From Jannaschia sp. GRR-S6-38 (GTDB taxonomy: Bacteria; Pseudomonadota; Alphaproteobacteria; Rhodobacterales; Rhodobacteraceae): a stretch of DNA of 64,000 nucleotides. Shown here piece by piece: positions 35,344 to 44,553 of this stretch (position 1 is the stretch's first letter; each line of letters opens with the position of its first letter). Made by a program: the position numbers and the translations under genes. The DNA is taken from contig NZ_CP122537.1 of assembly GCF_029853695.1 (NCBI RefSeq), positions 1,426,001-1,490,000 of the forward strand, read 5' to 3'. The notes below the pieces were generated by a model. That model searched no databases. It was not told where the DNA came from and saw nothing but the letters and a program-made list of their open reading frames with translations.

Positions 35344-36638
35344 CGGTTCCAGATATTCTCCAGCCGCTCCTGCCGGCCCGAGACCGGTTCGGGCCGGATA
35401 TCCTCGTCCACCACCCGCCGCGCGATCGCGTCGAGATCCATCTCCATCAGGTCGGAGCCGTCCCAGCCCGCGTAGCGCGCCGCCCGCGCCGCCTCCAGCT
35501 CGCCCGATTCCAGAAGCGCCGCCGCCGCCTTCAGCCCGCGCGCGCAGACATCCATCGCGCCCACATGCGCCGCCAGCAGATCCACCGGGTCCAGCGATTG
35601 CCGCCTGAGCTTGGCGTCGAAATTCGTCCCGCCCGTGGTGAAGCCCCCGGCGCGCAGCACCTCGTAATAGGCGCGCGCCACCTCGGGCACGTTGTCGGGG
35701 AACTGGTCGGTGTCCCAGCCCGACTGGTAGTCGTTGCGGTTCATGTCGATCGAGCCGAGGATTCCCAGGCTCGCCGCCAGCGCCAGCTCGTGCTCGAAGC
35801 TGTGGCCCGCCAGGATCGCGTGGCCCTGCTCGATATTCACGCGCACCTCGTCCTCCAGCCCGAAATCCTTCAGGAAGCCGTAGACCGTGGCGACGTCGTA
35901 ATCGTATTGATGCTTGGTCGGCTCCTGCGGCTTGGGCTCGATCAGGATGGTGCCGTCGAAGCCCGACTTGCGCGCATAATCCACCGCCATGCAGAGGAAC
36001 CGACCGGCCTGTTGCCGCTCCCGCCCCAGATCGGTGTTGAGCAGCGTCTCGTAGCCCTCGCGCCCGCCCCAAAGCACGTAATTCGCGCCGTCCAGCTTCT
36101 TCGTGGCGTCGATGCAGCTTTTGACCGTGGCGGCGGCATAGGCGAAGACCGCCGGGTCCGGGTTCGTCGCCGCGCCCGCCATGAAGCGGCGATGGCTGAA
36201 CAGGTTCGCCGTGCCCCAGAGAAGCCGGGTGCCCGTGGCCTCCATCTTCTCGCCCAAGTAGTCCGTCATCTCGTCCAGCCGCGCCGCGCTCTCGGCGAAG
36301 CTGTCGCCCTCGGGCCGGATATCGGCGTCGTGGAAGCAGTAGAACGGCTGGCCCAGAAGCGCGAACATCTCGAAGGCCGCATCCGCCTTCAGCTTCGCCG
36401 CCGCCATCGTGTCGCCGCCCATCGCGTCGGGAAACCAGGGCCGCTGGAAGGTCTGCCCGCCGAACGGGTCGCCGCCCGGCCAGGCAAAGCTGTGCCACCA
36501 CGCGACCGAAAAGCGCAGGTGATCCTCCAGGCGCTTGCCCAGCACGATCTCGTCGCGATCGTAATGGCGAAAGCTCAGGTCGTCGGTGGCATCCGGGTCA
36601 AAGCGCACCGGGGCGAGGCCTTGGAAGAAATCGGTCAT
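35334..36638 (-). CDS. xylA: Xylose isomerase
   Basis: A 434-residue group II (insert-containing) xylose isomerase converting D-xylose to D-xylulose. The catalytic His is in [14 protein letters not shown], the metal and substrate residues in [33 protein letters not shown] (Glu and Lys) and [21 protein letters not shown] (Asp). Normal length. It is the last gene of the minus-strand xylFHG-xylBA unit, separated from xylB by 226 bp rich in hairpins. Confidence 0.97.
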   Translation of the reverse strand: MTDFFQGLAPVRFDPDATDDLSFRHYDRDEIVLGKRLEDHLRFSVAWWHSFAWPGGDPFGGQTFQRPWFPDAMGGDTMAAAKLKADAAFEMFALLGQPFYCFHDADIRPEGDSFAESAARLDEMTDYLGEKMEATGTRLLWGTANLFSHRRFMAGAATNPDPAVFAYAAATVKSCIDATKKLDGANYVLWGGREGYETLLNTDLGRERQQAGRFLCMAVDYARKSGFDGTILIEPKPQEPTKHQYDYDVATVYGFLKDFGLEDEVRVNIEQGHAILAGHSFEHELALAASLGILGSIDMNRNDYQSGWDTDQFPDNVPEVARAYYEVLRAGGFTTGGTNFDAKLRRQSLDPVDLLAAHVGAMDVCARGLKAAAALLESGELEAARAARYAGWDGSDLMEMDLDAIARRVVDEDIRPEPVSGRQERLENIWNRYV

Positions 36639-36687
36639 GGGATCCTCATCTCGCTGAAATCGGTGTCAGTCGCCGCCGGCCCGAAAC

Positions 36688-36742
36688 GCGGGGTCGCAGA
36701 CCCCGCCGGGCCAGCGCCGGTCCGGCCCAGCGGGCCGGCGCT
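36688..36742 (-). other. Two adjacent stem-loops between xylB and xylA
   Basis: First: 8-bp perfect arms 36688-36695 and 36699-36706, loop GCA. Second: arms 36713-36723 and 36732-36742, 11 bp with one G-T pair and an 8-nt loop. No T-run follows on either strand. Likely mRNA-stability or processing structures; the rest of the 226-bp gap shows no gene. Confidence 0.55.
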
Positions 36743-36864
36743 CCTGCAACAGGGGCGCGACGCGGAGCGGTCGTTCGGGGGTGATGGATAAACCGTATCG
36801 CGCGAAAGGCGCAGCGCCGCCCCCCGGCCCGGCGCTGGCCCTGCCTCGCGGGCCGTGCCCACCC

Positions 36865-38283
36865 TCACAACCCCCGCACCGGCGCATAGGCCGCGCGGAA
36901 GCGCGCGTGACCCTCGGCATAGGGCGCGACCAGATCCGCCTCCGGCTCGACGACCCGCGCGATCTCCGGCGCCGCCGCCACCTCGGGGCCCGCGCCGTCG
37001 GCCATCATCGCCAGCCGGCAGGCGCCCAGCGCCGCCCCGAAGGCACCGCCCGCCGGCACCTCCAGCGGGTGGTCCAGCACCGTCGCGATCATCTTCAGCC
37101 AGTGATCCGACCGCGCGCCCCCGCCCACCGCCAGCAGCCGCTCGACCCGGGTGCCGGTCGCCGCCAACGCGTCGCGGCAATCGGCCAGCGCATAGGCCAC
37201 GCCGGCCATCACCGCCCGGCCCAGCGCCGCCGCATCGGTGGCGTGCTCGATCCCCAGCAGCGTACCGCGCACCTCGGCGTCGTTATGCGGCGTCCGCTCG
37301 CCGCCCAGGTAAGGCAGGAACAGCGTCTGCCCCGGCGCCTGCAAATCACCGCCCGTCAACGCCGCCGCATCCCGCCCGGTCAGCCGGGCCGCCCATTCGA
37401 GGCTGTCGGTCGCCGACAGGATCACCCCCATCTGGTGCCAGGTGTCCGGCACGGCATGGCAGAAGGTGTGGACCGCGCTTTCGGCATCCGGGCGGAAGCT
37501 GTCCGCCGACACGAAAAGCACGCCCGAGGTTCCGAGGCTCACGAAACCCTGCCCCGGCGCGACCGCGCCCGTACCGATCGCCGCCGCGGCATTATCGCCC
37601 GCGCCGCCCGCCACGGCCACGCCGCGCGGCAAGCCCAGCCGGTCGGCCACCGCGTCGCGCAGCCGCCCCGACACCTCCGAGCCCTCGACGAGGCGCGGCA
37701 TGTGCTCGCGGCCCAGCCCCTGGCGGGCGAGCAAGCTGTCCGACCAATCCCGCGCGCCCACGTCCAGCCAGGCGGTCCCGGCGGCGTCCGACATCTCCGA
37801 CACCGCCTCGCCGGTCAGCCACAGCCGCAGGTAATCCTTGGGCAGCAGGATGCGGGTCATCCGGGCCCAGGTCTCTGGCTCGTGCCGGCGAACCCATTCG
37901 GCCTTGGGCGCGGTGAAGCCCGGGAAGACGATGTTGCCGGTGATGCGCCGCGCCTCGGCGTCGTCCAGCTCCGCCGCCTCCGTGCCCGCGCGCGTGTCGT
38001 TCCACAAAAGGCAGGGCCGCAGCGCCGCGTCGTCCGCGCCGACCAGCGTCGCGCCGTGCATATGCCCCGCCAGCCCGATGGCGCGGAGGCTCGACAGGTC
38101 GGCCCCCAGCGCGCCCACCGCCGCGGCGCAGGCCTCGGTCCAGCTTGCGGGGTCCTGCTCGGACCAGCCCGAATGCGGCCGCTCCACGGTCAAAGGCGCG
38201 GTCGCCTCGGCGACGACGCGGCCCTCCGCATCGACCAGCAGCGCCTTGAGCGAGGAGGTCCCGAGATCGAGGCCCAGATACAT
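36865..38283 (-). CDS. xylB: Xylulokinase
   Basis: A 472-residue FGGY kinase phosphorylating D-xylulose to xylulose 5-phosphate. The N-terminal ATPase motif is YLGLDLGTSSLKALLVD, substrate contacts lie in IGLAGHMHGATLV, the catalytic Asp in VAGGAGDNAAAAIG, and the C-terminal nucleotide motif in VERLLAVGGGARSDHWLKMIA. I use the ATG at 38283, one codon inside a possible TTG. It follows xylG across 103 bp holding a small tandem repeat. Confidence 0.96.
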   Translation of the reverse strand: MYLGLDLGTSSLKALLVDAEGRVVAEATAPLTVERPHSGWSEQDPASWTEACAAAVGALGADLSSLRAIGLAGHMHGATLVGADDAALRPCLLWNDTRAGTEAAELDDAEARRITGNIVFPGFTAPKAEWVRRHEPETWARMTRILLPKDYLRLWLTGEAVSEMSDAAGTAWLDVGARDWSDSLLARQGLGREHMPRLVEGSEVSGRLRDAVADRLGLPRGVAVAGGAGDNAAAAIGTGAVAPGQGFVSLGTSGVLFVSADSFRPDAESAVHTFCHAVPDTWHQMGVILSATDSLEWAARLTGRDAAALTGGDLQAPGQTLFLPYLGGERTPHNDAEVRGTLLGIEHATDAAALGRAVMAGVAYALADCRDALAATGTRVERLLAVGGGARSDHWLKMIATVLDHPLEVPAGGAFGAALGACRLAMMADGAGPEVAAAPEIARVVEPEADLVAPYAEGHARFRAAYAPVRGL

Positions 38284-38351
38284 CAAGCGAACTCCCGCGC
38301 ACAGAAGACGGGCGAAACGGGGCGAAGCGTGCGATTTTTAGGTATGCCGCA

Positions 38352-38384
38352 GATCACCCGTGGATCACCCGCGGATCACCCACG
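38352..38384. repeat. Three tandem 11-bp repeats between xylG and xylB
   Basis: GATCACCCGTG, GATCACCCGCG and GATCACCCACG in direct succession, ending two bases from the xylG stop codon. Role unknown; too short to be a CRISPR. Confidence 0.7.
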
Positions 38385-38386
38385 AA

Positions 38387-39148
38387 TTACGCCGCCTCGG
38401 CCTTCGGATTCTTGCCCAGGATGATCATCGACAGGATGTCGTCCTCGGTCACGTCCTCCACCCGCTCGGTCCCGACCATCTTGCCGTTCTTCATCACCGA
38501 GACCCGGTCGCAGAGCTCCATCATCTCGCGCGTGTCGTGGCTGATCAGGAAGATGCCCAAGCCCTGCGCCTTCAGCTCCTGGATCAGGTCCGCGACCATC
38601 TTGGTCTCATGCACCCCCAGCGCCGCCGTCGGCTCGTCCATGATGAGGATCTGGGCGTTGAAATAAACGGCCCGCGCGATCGCCACCGACTGCCGCTGCC
38701 CGCCCGACAACGCGCTGACCGGCTCGTTGATCTTGCGGAAATTCGGGTTCAGCCGCGCCATGATCTTGCGCGTCTCCGCCTCCATCTGCGCGTCGTCCAG
38801 CGTGCCGAAGGGCGTCACCAGCTCGCGGCCGAGAAACAGGTTCGCGGGCGCATCCAGATTGTCCGCCAGCGCCAGCGTCTGGTAGATCGTCTCGATATTG
38901 TAGCGCCGCGCATCCGCCGGCGAATGGATCTCGGCGGGCTGGCCGTCGATGAAGATCTCGCCCGAATCCCGCTGGTAGGCCCCCGACAAGCACTTGATCA
39001 GGGTAGATTTTCCGGCGCCGTTATGGCCGAGCAGCCCCACCACCTCGCCGCGGTAGAGATCGAGCGAGACATCGTCCACGGCCTGCACGCCGCCGAAGGC
39101 GATCGAGATGTTGCGAAGCTCGACGAGGGGGGTGTCTTTGCGGTCCAT
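38387..39148 (-). CDS. xylG: Sugar (xylose) ABC transporter ATP-binding protein
   Basis: A 253-residue ATPase with a single nucleotide-binding domain, half the size of the double-domain E. coli XylG. Walker A is [18 protein letters not shown], signature [17 protein letters not shown], Walker [15 protein letters not shown]-loop [13 protein letters not shown]. Two copies would assemble per transporter. I start at the ATG at 39148, two bases after the permease stop at 39151; the open frame upstream is antisense-like. It energises XylH. Confidence 0.93.
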   Translation of the reverse strand: MDRKDTPLVELRNISIAFGGVQAVDDVSLDLYRGEVVGLLGHNGAGKSTLIKCLSGAYQRDSGEIFIDGQPAEIHSPADARRYNIETIYQTLALADNLDAPANLFLGRELVTPFGTLDDAQMEAETRKIMARLNPNFRKINEPVSALSGGQRQSVAIARAVYFNAQILIMDEPTAALGVHETKMVADLIQELKAQGLGIFLISHDTREMMELCDRVSVMKNGKMVGTERVEDVTEDDILSMIILGKNPKAEAA

Positions 39149-39150
39149 GA

Positions 39151-40455
39151 TCAATCCCTCGCCCCCGTGCGCCTGCGATACCAGATGTCGATCAGGACGG
39201 CGGCGACCAGCACCCCGCCCACGACGATGTTCTGCAAGGGCGCGTCGACGCCCACCATTGCCATGCCCGACTGCAGCGACTGCATGATCAGCGCGCCGAT
39301 GATCGCGCCGTAGATCGTGCCCACCCCGCCCTTCAGCGCGGTGCCCCCGATCACCGCGGCGGCGATCACGCGAAGCTCGTCCAGCACGCCGATATCGTTG
39401 GAATGGTTCGTCAGCCGCGCCGAGGCGACCACCGCCGAGATGGCGCAAAGCACACCCAGCAGCGCGAAGATCTTCACCGTCAGCCAGCGCGTGTCGATGC
39501 CCGACAGCTCCGCCGCGTCCGGGTTGCCGCCGGTGGCGAAGATGTAGCGCCCGAAGCGCGTCCGCCGCGCGATGATCGTCATCACCAGCGCCACCGCCAG
39601 CAGCAGCACGACCGAGATCGGCACGCCGTAACCTTCGGCATAGCCCTCCGGCATGACCAGGCCCTGCGCCTCGAAGCGGCGCTCCAGCACACGCTCGGGG
39701 ACGCCGTAGGAATTCATCACCGCGACGAAGCCCACGATGGCGCCGAGGATCAGCGCGCCGACCAGAAGCTCGGCCCAGACGGGCTTGACGGGGAAGTCAT
39801 GCGCGAGCTTGTTGCGGCGCGCCGAGACCAGCGCCCAGACCGCCGCGGCCGCGGCGACGGCGGCCAGGATCCACGATCCCGTCTCGCCCAGCGTGCCGTT
39901 GATCCCGCCGAATTTCTGGAAGGTCGAGTCGAGCGGCCCGATCGTCTGGCCGTTGGTGATGTACCAGGCGACGTTGCGCCAGACGAGAAGCCCGCCCAGC
40001 GTCACGATGAAGGCCGGGATGGCGAGGTAGCCGACCAGCCAGCCGTGGAAGCCGCCGATCACGGCGCCGGCGATCAGGCCGAAAAGGATCGCGACCCAGG
40101 CGGTCGCGGGGTGGTTCAGGCCCAGCCCGACCCAGTCGGGCATGACCACCGTCTGCGTCATCGCCATCACCGCCGAGCAGGTGGCCAGCACCGAACCCAC
40201 GCTCAGGTCGATGTGGCGCATCACGATGATGAAGACCATGCCGGTCGCCATGATCGCCACCGATGCCGTCTGGATCGTCAGGTTGAACAGGTTGCGCGGC
40301 GTGATGAAGCGGCCGTCAGACACGACGTGGAAGGCCAGAGCGATCAGAAGGAAGGCCCCGATCATGCCCAGCAGGCGGGTGTCGAGTTCCAGCGCGGCGA
40401 AACCGCTGCGCTGCGGATGCGCGGGCCGATGGTCGGGCGCGGTCGCGTCGGTCAT
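39151..40455 (-). CDS. xylH: Sugar (xylose) ABC transporter permease
   Basis: A 434-residue inner-membrane permease of the BPD_transp_2/RbsC-XylH family. About ten or more hydrophobic helices are interrupted by a longer hydrophilic stretch (about 255-290). Family segments include [69 protein letters not shown] and [27 protein letters not shown]. It lies between xylF and xylG and receives xylose from XylF. Confidence 0.94.
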   Translation of the reverse strand: MTDATAPDHRPAHPQRSGFAALELDTRLLGMIGAFLLIALAFHVVSDGRFITPRNLFNLTIQTASVAIMATGMVFIIVMRHIDLSVGSVLATCSAVMAMTQTVVMPDWVGLGLNHPATAWVAILFGLIAGAVIGGFHGWLVGYLAIPAFIVTLGGLLVWRNVAWYITNGQTIGPLDSTFQKFGGINGTLGETGSWILAAVAAAAAVWALVSARRNKLAHDFPVKPVWAELLVGALILGAIVGFVAVMNSYGVPERVLERRFEAQGLVMPEGYAEGYGVPISVVLLLAVALVMTIIARRTRFGRYIFATGGNPDAAELSGIDTRWLTVKIFALLGVLCAISAVVASARLTNHSNDIGVLDELRVIAAAVIGGTALKGGVGTIYGAIIGALIMQSLQSGMAMVGVDAPLQNIVVGGVLVAAVLIDIWYRRRTGARD

Positions 40456-40478
40456 GGGAGCCTCCGGGTCGTGCGGGG

Positions 40479-40534
40479 CCGATCATTCGGGCGAATGATC
40501 GGGGTCGGCCCGCCCCGGGAAACGGGGCGGGCCG
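40479..40534 (-). other. Two strong stem-loops between xylF and xylH
   Basis: Stem 1: arms 40479-40489 and 40492-40502, 11 perfect pairs, 2-nt loop. Stem 2: arms 40506-40517 and 40523-40534, 12 perfect pairs, loop GGAAA. Neither is followed by a T-run on the minus strand. Position after the binding-protein gene suggests protection of xylF mRNA from 3' decay or partial attenuation of xylHG. Confidence 0.75.
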
Positions 40535-40543
40535 GGGTCGCGA

Positions 40544-41575
40544 TCAGTTGCAGGGGGCCGGGCCGCCCTCGACGCCCTGGCAGAGCGCCTCGACGGTGAT
40601 CCAGCCCGCATCCGTGACCGTGGTCAGGTTGTCGGCGGTCACCGGGATCGGCTCCAGGAACTTCGCGGTCAGCGTGGTGCCGCCCGGCGAGGTCCATTCC
40701 TGCGCGCCCTCGATCTCGGACATGGCGGCGCCGCCGGCCAGCGCGACGGCGATCTCGCCGGCCTCGCGGCCCAGGTCGCGGGCGTCCTTCCAGACCGAGA
40801 CGGTCTGCGTACCCTTGGCCACGCGGTTCAGCGCGGCGTGATCGCCGTCCTGGCCCGAGACCGGGATGCCGTCCATGCCCTGCGCGGTCAGCGCGGCCAC
40901 GGCGCCACCGGCGGTGCCGTCATTGGAGGCCACGACCGCGTCGACGTTGTTGTCCTGCGCGGTCAGGATCTGCTCCATGTTGCGCTGGGCGTTGGCGGGC
41001 AGCCAGCCATCGGTATAGGCCTCGGCCACGATGGTGATGTCGCCCGCGTCGATCGCAGCCTGCAGAATTTCCTGCTGACCGCCGCGCAGGAAATCGGCGT
41101 TCGGATCGGTGGGCGAGCCCTTGATCATCACGTAGTTGCCGGTGGGCTGCGCCTCGAACACGGCGCGGGCCTGCATGCGGCCGACCTCGATATTGTCGAA
41201 GGTCAGGTAGAAGGCATAGGGATCCTCGATCAGGCGGTCGTAGCCGACCACCGGGATGCCCTCGTTCTGGGCGGCGGCGACGGCCGGCCCGATGGCCTGC
41301 GCGTCCTGCGCCAGGATGATCAGCGCGTCGGCGCCCTGGGCGATCAGGCTTTCCACGTCCGAGAGCTGCTTGGAGGCGGATGACTGCGCGTCGGTCGAGA
41401 TGTAGCTCGCGCCCGCGGCTTCGAGCGCCCCGCGGATGGCGGCTTCGTCGGTCTTCCAGCGCTCTTCCTGGAAGTTGGACCAGCTGACGCCGACGACCGG
41501 CGCATGGGCGTCGGCGAAAGCGGCTCCGGTCAGGGTGGCGGTGGCGAGCACGCTCGCCGTGAGTAGGTTCTTCAT
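40544..41575 (-). CDS. xylF: Xylose-binding periplasmic protein
   Basis: A 343-residue periplasmic sugar-binding protein. The signal peptide (about 1-22) ends AFADA. Type I fold landmarks are VGVSWSNFQEERWKTDEAAIRGAL, ADALIILAQDAQAIGPAV, IPVVGYDRLIEDPYAFYLTFDN (typical of XylF) and NNVDAVVASNDGTAGGAVAAL. Xylose specificity is supported by linkage to xylA, xylB and the ROK regulator. The ATG is preceded by GGGAGGATTAA. First gene of the import operon. Confidence 0.95.
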   Translation of the reverse strand: MKNLLTASVLATATLTGAAFADAHAPVVGVSWSNFQEERWKTDEAAIRGALEAAGASYISTDAQSSASKQLSDVESLIAQGADALIILAQDAQAIGPAVAAAQNEGIPVVGYDRLIEDPYAFYLTFDNIEVGRMQARAVFEAQPTGNYVMIKGSPTDPNADFLRGGQQEILQAAIDAGDITIVAEAYTDGWLPANAQRNMEQILTAQDNNVDAVVASNDGTAGGAVAALTAQGMDGIPVSGQDGDHAALNRVAKGTQTVSVWKDARDLGREAGEIAVALAGGAAMSEIEGAQEWTSPGGTTLTAKFLEPIPVTADNLTTVTDAGWITVEALCQGVEGGPAPCN

Positions 41576-41654
41576 TTAATCCTCCCGTTGGATCGCACCC
41601 CGCGAAGAGACCCCGGGGGCGGACGACGGCAGGAAACCGAGTTTTAATTCGGTT

Positions 41655-41671
41655 GTCAAAATTAATTTGAC
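41655..41671. promoter_or_regulatory. Inverted repeat in the xylF/xylR divergent region (candidate XylR operator)
   Basis: GTCAAA (41655-41660) and TTTGAC (41666-41671) around ATTAA, inside the most A+T-rich part of the intergenic region, about 80 bp from the xylF start. The minus-strand TTGACA overlapping it could be the xylF -35 element, so binding would block the promoter. Confidence 0.5.
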
Positions 41672-41779
41672 GCCTCGCCGCAAAAATCGTTCAAATCTCG
41701 CCGGAGCATCGGGCGAACACGCGCGGGGAGCGCCGTGGATTCGGGCCGGGGAGGAATTAATTGTTGCGGGGCCGAATAA

Positions 41780-43030
41780 ATGGGGCTTGACGGGCCGTCA
41801 AATCGCATCGCCGCGGCGGCGACTCAGCTGCCCGCGACGGGGCTGCCGGGCTGCGGCCCGCTGCGCGGCGCCCATGTCGCGAGCGTCGCCCCCCTGAAGC
41901 AGCGCATCTACGAGGCGGTCCGCTCGGCCGGGCATATCAGCCGCGCGAGCCTGGCCAAGGCTCTGGAGGTCTCGCCCGGCTCGGTCACGCCCCTGGTCTC
42001 GGACCTGCTGAGCGGCGGCCTGCTGCGCGAGGTCGAGGAGGAGGACGCGCCGCATTCCGGCCGCGGGCGGCCGCCGGTCACGCTGGGCGTCGCCGCCGAC
42101 CGGGGCACGGTGATCGGGCTGAAGGTCTCCGATCACGACTATTCGGCGGCGTTGGTCGACCTGGCCGGACAGCCCGTCGCGCAGGTCGGCGCGCCGCGCG
42201 GCGCGGGCCGGTCCGTCTCGGGCCTGCTGGACGAGATCGCGCAGCTCGTGGACCGCCTGCTGGAGGGTCAGGACCGCGACCGGCTGATCGGCGCGGGGCT
42301 GGGCCTGCCGGGAATGATCGACCATGCCTCGGGCCGGATGCGCTGGTCCCCGATCCTGGCGGGCCGCGATGTCGACCTCGCCGGCATGGCGACTGAGCGG
42401 CTGGGCGTGCCGGTCACCGTCGACAACGACGCCAACCTCCTGACCATGGCCGAGCTGTGGTTCGGGCGCGGGCGCGAGCTGTCGGATTTCGCGGTGGTCA
42501 CGATCGAGTTCGGCGTGGGGCTGGGGCTGGTCGTGGATCACGCCCCCTATCGCGGCGCGCATGGCCACGGGATGGAACTGGGCCACACCAAGGTCCAGCT
42601 CGATGGCGCGCTCTGCCGCTGCGGGCAGCGCGGCTGCCTGGAGGCCTATGTCGCCGATTTCGCGCTGGTGCGCGAAGCCGCGGTCGCGCTGGATGGCGAG
42701 CTGCCGCCGCGCGGTCAGGTTCTGGAGGCGCTCTTCGCGCAGGCTAAGGACGGCAACGAGGCGGCGCGGGCAATCTTCGACCGGGCGGGGCGCTACCTCG
42801 CGCTGGGCCTCGCCAACGTGGCCAACCTGTTCGACCCGCGCCGCATCATCCTGTCGGGCAGCCGGATGCGCTACGACTTCCTCTATGCCGAGGAGATGCT
42901 GGCCGAGGTGCCGGGCCTGACCCTCAACGATCCGCCGCCGATCGAGGTGAACGCGTGGGACGACCTGGTCTGGGCCCGCGGCGCCGCCGCGATGGCGCTG
43001 GCCGACGCGACGCCGCGGCTGTTGGCATGA
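41780..43030 (+). CDS. xylR: ROK family transcriptional regulator of xylose genes
   Basis: A 416-residue repressor-type ROK protein. The N-terminal winged helix (about 36-90) includes LKQRIYEAVRSAGHISRASLAKALEVSPGSVTPLVSDLLS. The sugar-kinase-like domain has VTVDNDANLLTMAELWFG, the family Glu/His metal region HGHGMELGHTKVQ, and the zinc motif CRCGQRGCLEAY. Divergent position from xylF strongly suggests it controls xylFHGBA in response to xylose. An ATG at 41780 fits the conserved GLDGPSNR-like start of related regulators. Its stop overlaps the next ATG. Confidence 0.93.
   Translation: MGLDGPSNRIAAAATQLPATGLPGCGPLRGAHVASVAPLKQRIYEAVRSAGHISRASLAKALEVSPGSVTPLVSDLLSGGLLREVEEEDAPHSGRGRPPVTLGVAADRGTVIGLKVSDHDYSAALVDLAGQPVAQVGAPRGAGRSVSGLLDEIAQLVDRLLEGQDRDRLIGAGLGLPGMIDHASGRMRWSPILAGRDVDLAGMATERLGVPVTVDNDANLLTMAELWFGRGRELSDFAVVTIEFGVGLGLVVDHAPYRGAHGHGMELGHTKVQLDGALCRCGQRGCLEAYVADFALVREAAVALDGELPPRGQVLEALFAQAKDGNEAARAIFDRAGRYLALGLANVANLFDPRRIILSGSRMRYDFLYAEEMLAEVPGLTLNDPPPIEVNAWDDLVWARGAAAMALADATPRLLA
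41787..41801. promoter_or_regulatory. Perfect palindrome within the first codons of xylR
   Basis: TTGACGG-G-CCGTCAA, 7-bp perfect arms with a 1-bp centre, covering codons 3-8 of xylR. It shares the TTGAC/GTCAA element with the site at 41655. Could be a second operator used for autoregulation. Confidence 0.4.
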
Positions 43031-44490
43031 GATGGGCGCTCGCGCTGGCGGCCCTGGCCGCGCCCGCCGCCGCCGACCCGCGTTTCGAACCCGTCGCGGT
43101 GCCCGCGCATGTCTATGCCGGCGGCTGGGAGCATTTCGTGGGCGGCGGCGTGGCGGTCTTCGATTGCGACGGCGACGCCCTGCCCGAGATCGCCGCCGCG
43201 GGCGGGACGAAGCCGGTCACGCTTCTGGCCAATCGCGGCGGGATGGTCTTCGAGCGTGCGCCCCTGCCCGAGATCACGGGCGCGAGCGGGGTCTACGCCC
43301 TGGACCTCGACGCCGACGGCGCGCGGGACCTGATGGTGCTGCGGGTCGGGCCGAATGTCTTCCTGAAGGGCGACGGCGCCTGCGGGTTCGCGGTGCACGA
43401 TTTCGGCCTGCCCGATGGCGGCGCGGCCTGGACCACGGCCTTCTCGGCCACCTGGGAGGCGGGCGCACCGAGCCCGACGCTGGCCTTCGGCAATTACGTC
43501 GACCGCGCCGACCCGGAGGGCCCGTTCGGCGCCTGCGACGACAACCTGCTGCTGCGGCCCGGGGCCGAGGGCTGGACGCAGACGGTCCTGACGCCGGGGT
43601 TCTGCGCGCTCTCGGCCCTGTTCTCGGACGAGGATCGCGACGGGGTGCCGACGCTGCGGCTGTCCAACGACCGGCACTACTACATCCGCGAGGGGGCGGA
43701 GCAGCTCTGGTCGCTCACCGAAAACCGGTTCCTCGGCCCCGCGGACGGGTTCGAGGCGCCGTCGATCTGGGGCATGGGCATCGCCTCGCGCGATATCACC
43801 GGCGACGGGCGGCCCGACCTGGTCCTGACCTCGATGGGCGACCAGCTCACGATGCTGTCGACGCCAGACGGGCACGCGATGGCGCCGTTCGACCTGGGCA
43901 CCTTCGCGCAGCGGCCGCATGTGGGCGAGGACGGGCGGCCCTCGACCGGGTGGCACGCGGAATGGGGCGATGTGGACAATGACGGCGATGCCGACCTGTT
44001 CATCGCCAAGGGCAATGTCGACCAGATGCCCGGCATGGCGATGGCCGACCCGAACAACCTGCTGCTGAACGAGGGGGCGGCCTTCCGCGAGGTGTCGGTC
44101 GCCGCGGGCGTCGCCACGACGGAGCGGTCCCGCGGCGCCGCGCTGGCAGACCTGGACGGCGACGGGCGGCTGGACCTCGTCGTGGTCAATCGCCGGGCGC
44201 CGATGGAGGTCTGGCGCAATGCATCGGCGGCGGGACAGGCGGTCGCCGTGACCCTTTCGCAGGACGGCGCGAACCCGGAGGCGCTGGGCGCCTGGGTCGA
44301 GTTGCGGACCGAGGCGGGCCTGCAATCGCAGGAGGTCACGTTGGGCGGCGGCCATGCCGGCGGCGCGACGGGGCCGCTGCATTTCGGGCTGGGCGCGGCC
44401 AAGGCGGCGGAAATCCGGGTCACCTGGCCCGACGGCACGGTCGGCCCGTGGCGCGTGGTGCGGCCCGGCCGGGTGACGCTGCGCCGGTGA
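43027..44490 (+). CDS. Exported FG-GAP/ASPIC-UnbV (CRTAC1-like) repeat protein
   Basis: A 487-residue secreted protein with a signal peptide (about 1-16, ending AAAAD). It has at least five FG-GAP/VCBS-type calcium-binding turns with D-x-D-x-D loops (VFDCDGDALPEIAAAG, LDLDADGARDLMVL, DITGDGRPDLVLTS, DVDNDGDADLFIA, DLDGDGRLDLVVV), giving a predicted beta-propeller. The C-terminal ASPIC/UnbV domain is RVTWPDGTVGPWRVV. It overlaps xylR by the ATGA arrangement, so the two are translated together. Function in the family is unclear; extracellular ligand binding is likely. Confidence 0.9.
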   Translation: MRWALALAALAAPAAADPRFEPVAVPAHVYAGGWEHFVGGGVAVFDCDGDALPEIAAAGGTKPVTLLANRGGMVFERAPLPEITGASGVYALDLDADGARDLMVLRVGPNVFLKGDGACGFAVHDFGLPDGGAAWTTAFSATWEAGAPSPTLAFGNYVDRADPEGPFGACDDNLLLRPGAEGWTQTVLTPGFCALSALFSDEDRDGVPTLRLSNDRHYYIREGAEQLWSLTENRFLGPADGFEAPSIWGMGIASRDITGDGRPDLVLTSMGDQLTMLSTPDGHAMAPFDLGTFAQRPHVGEDGRPSTGWHAEWGDVDNDGDADLFIAKGNVDQMPGMAMADPNNLLLNEGAAFREVSVAAGVATTERSRGAALADLDGDGRLDLVVVNRRAPMEVWRNASAAGQAVAVTLSQDGANPEALGAWVELRTEAGLQSQEVTLGGGHAGGATGPLHFGLGAAKAAEIRVTWPDGTVGPWRVVRPGRVTLRR

Positions 44491-44553
44491 GGCCGGGGGC
44501 GCTGCCCGCGCACCTGCGGCGCGCCCCCGAGGTATTTCCGGCCAGAGGAAGCG
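44491..44553 (-). repeat. Dispersed intergenic repeat, copy C
   Basis: Fills the 63-bp gap between two convergent genes. Read on the minus strand it starts CGCTTCCTCTGGCCGGAAAT, then ACCTCGGGGG, aligning with copies A (3827) and B (9968). The other end pairs as a G+C-rich hairpin (GGGGGCG and CGCCCCC in inverted order around a loop). Confidence 0.7.

Noticed and set aside
36639..36864. Small open frames in the xylB-xylA gap
   Set aside because: Composition and short length match random G+C-rich sequence; hairpins account for the structure seen.
38352..38384. Possible CRISPR-like array
   Set aside because: Units of 11 bp follow each other without spacers, so it cannot be a CRISPR. No cas gene is present.
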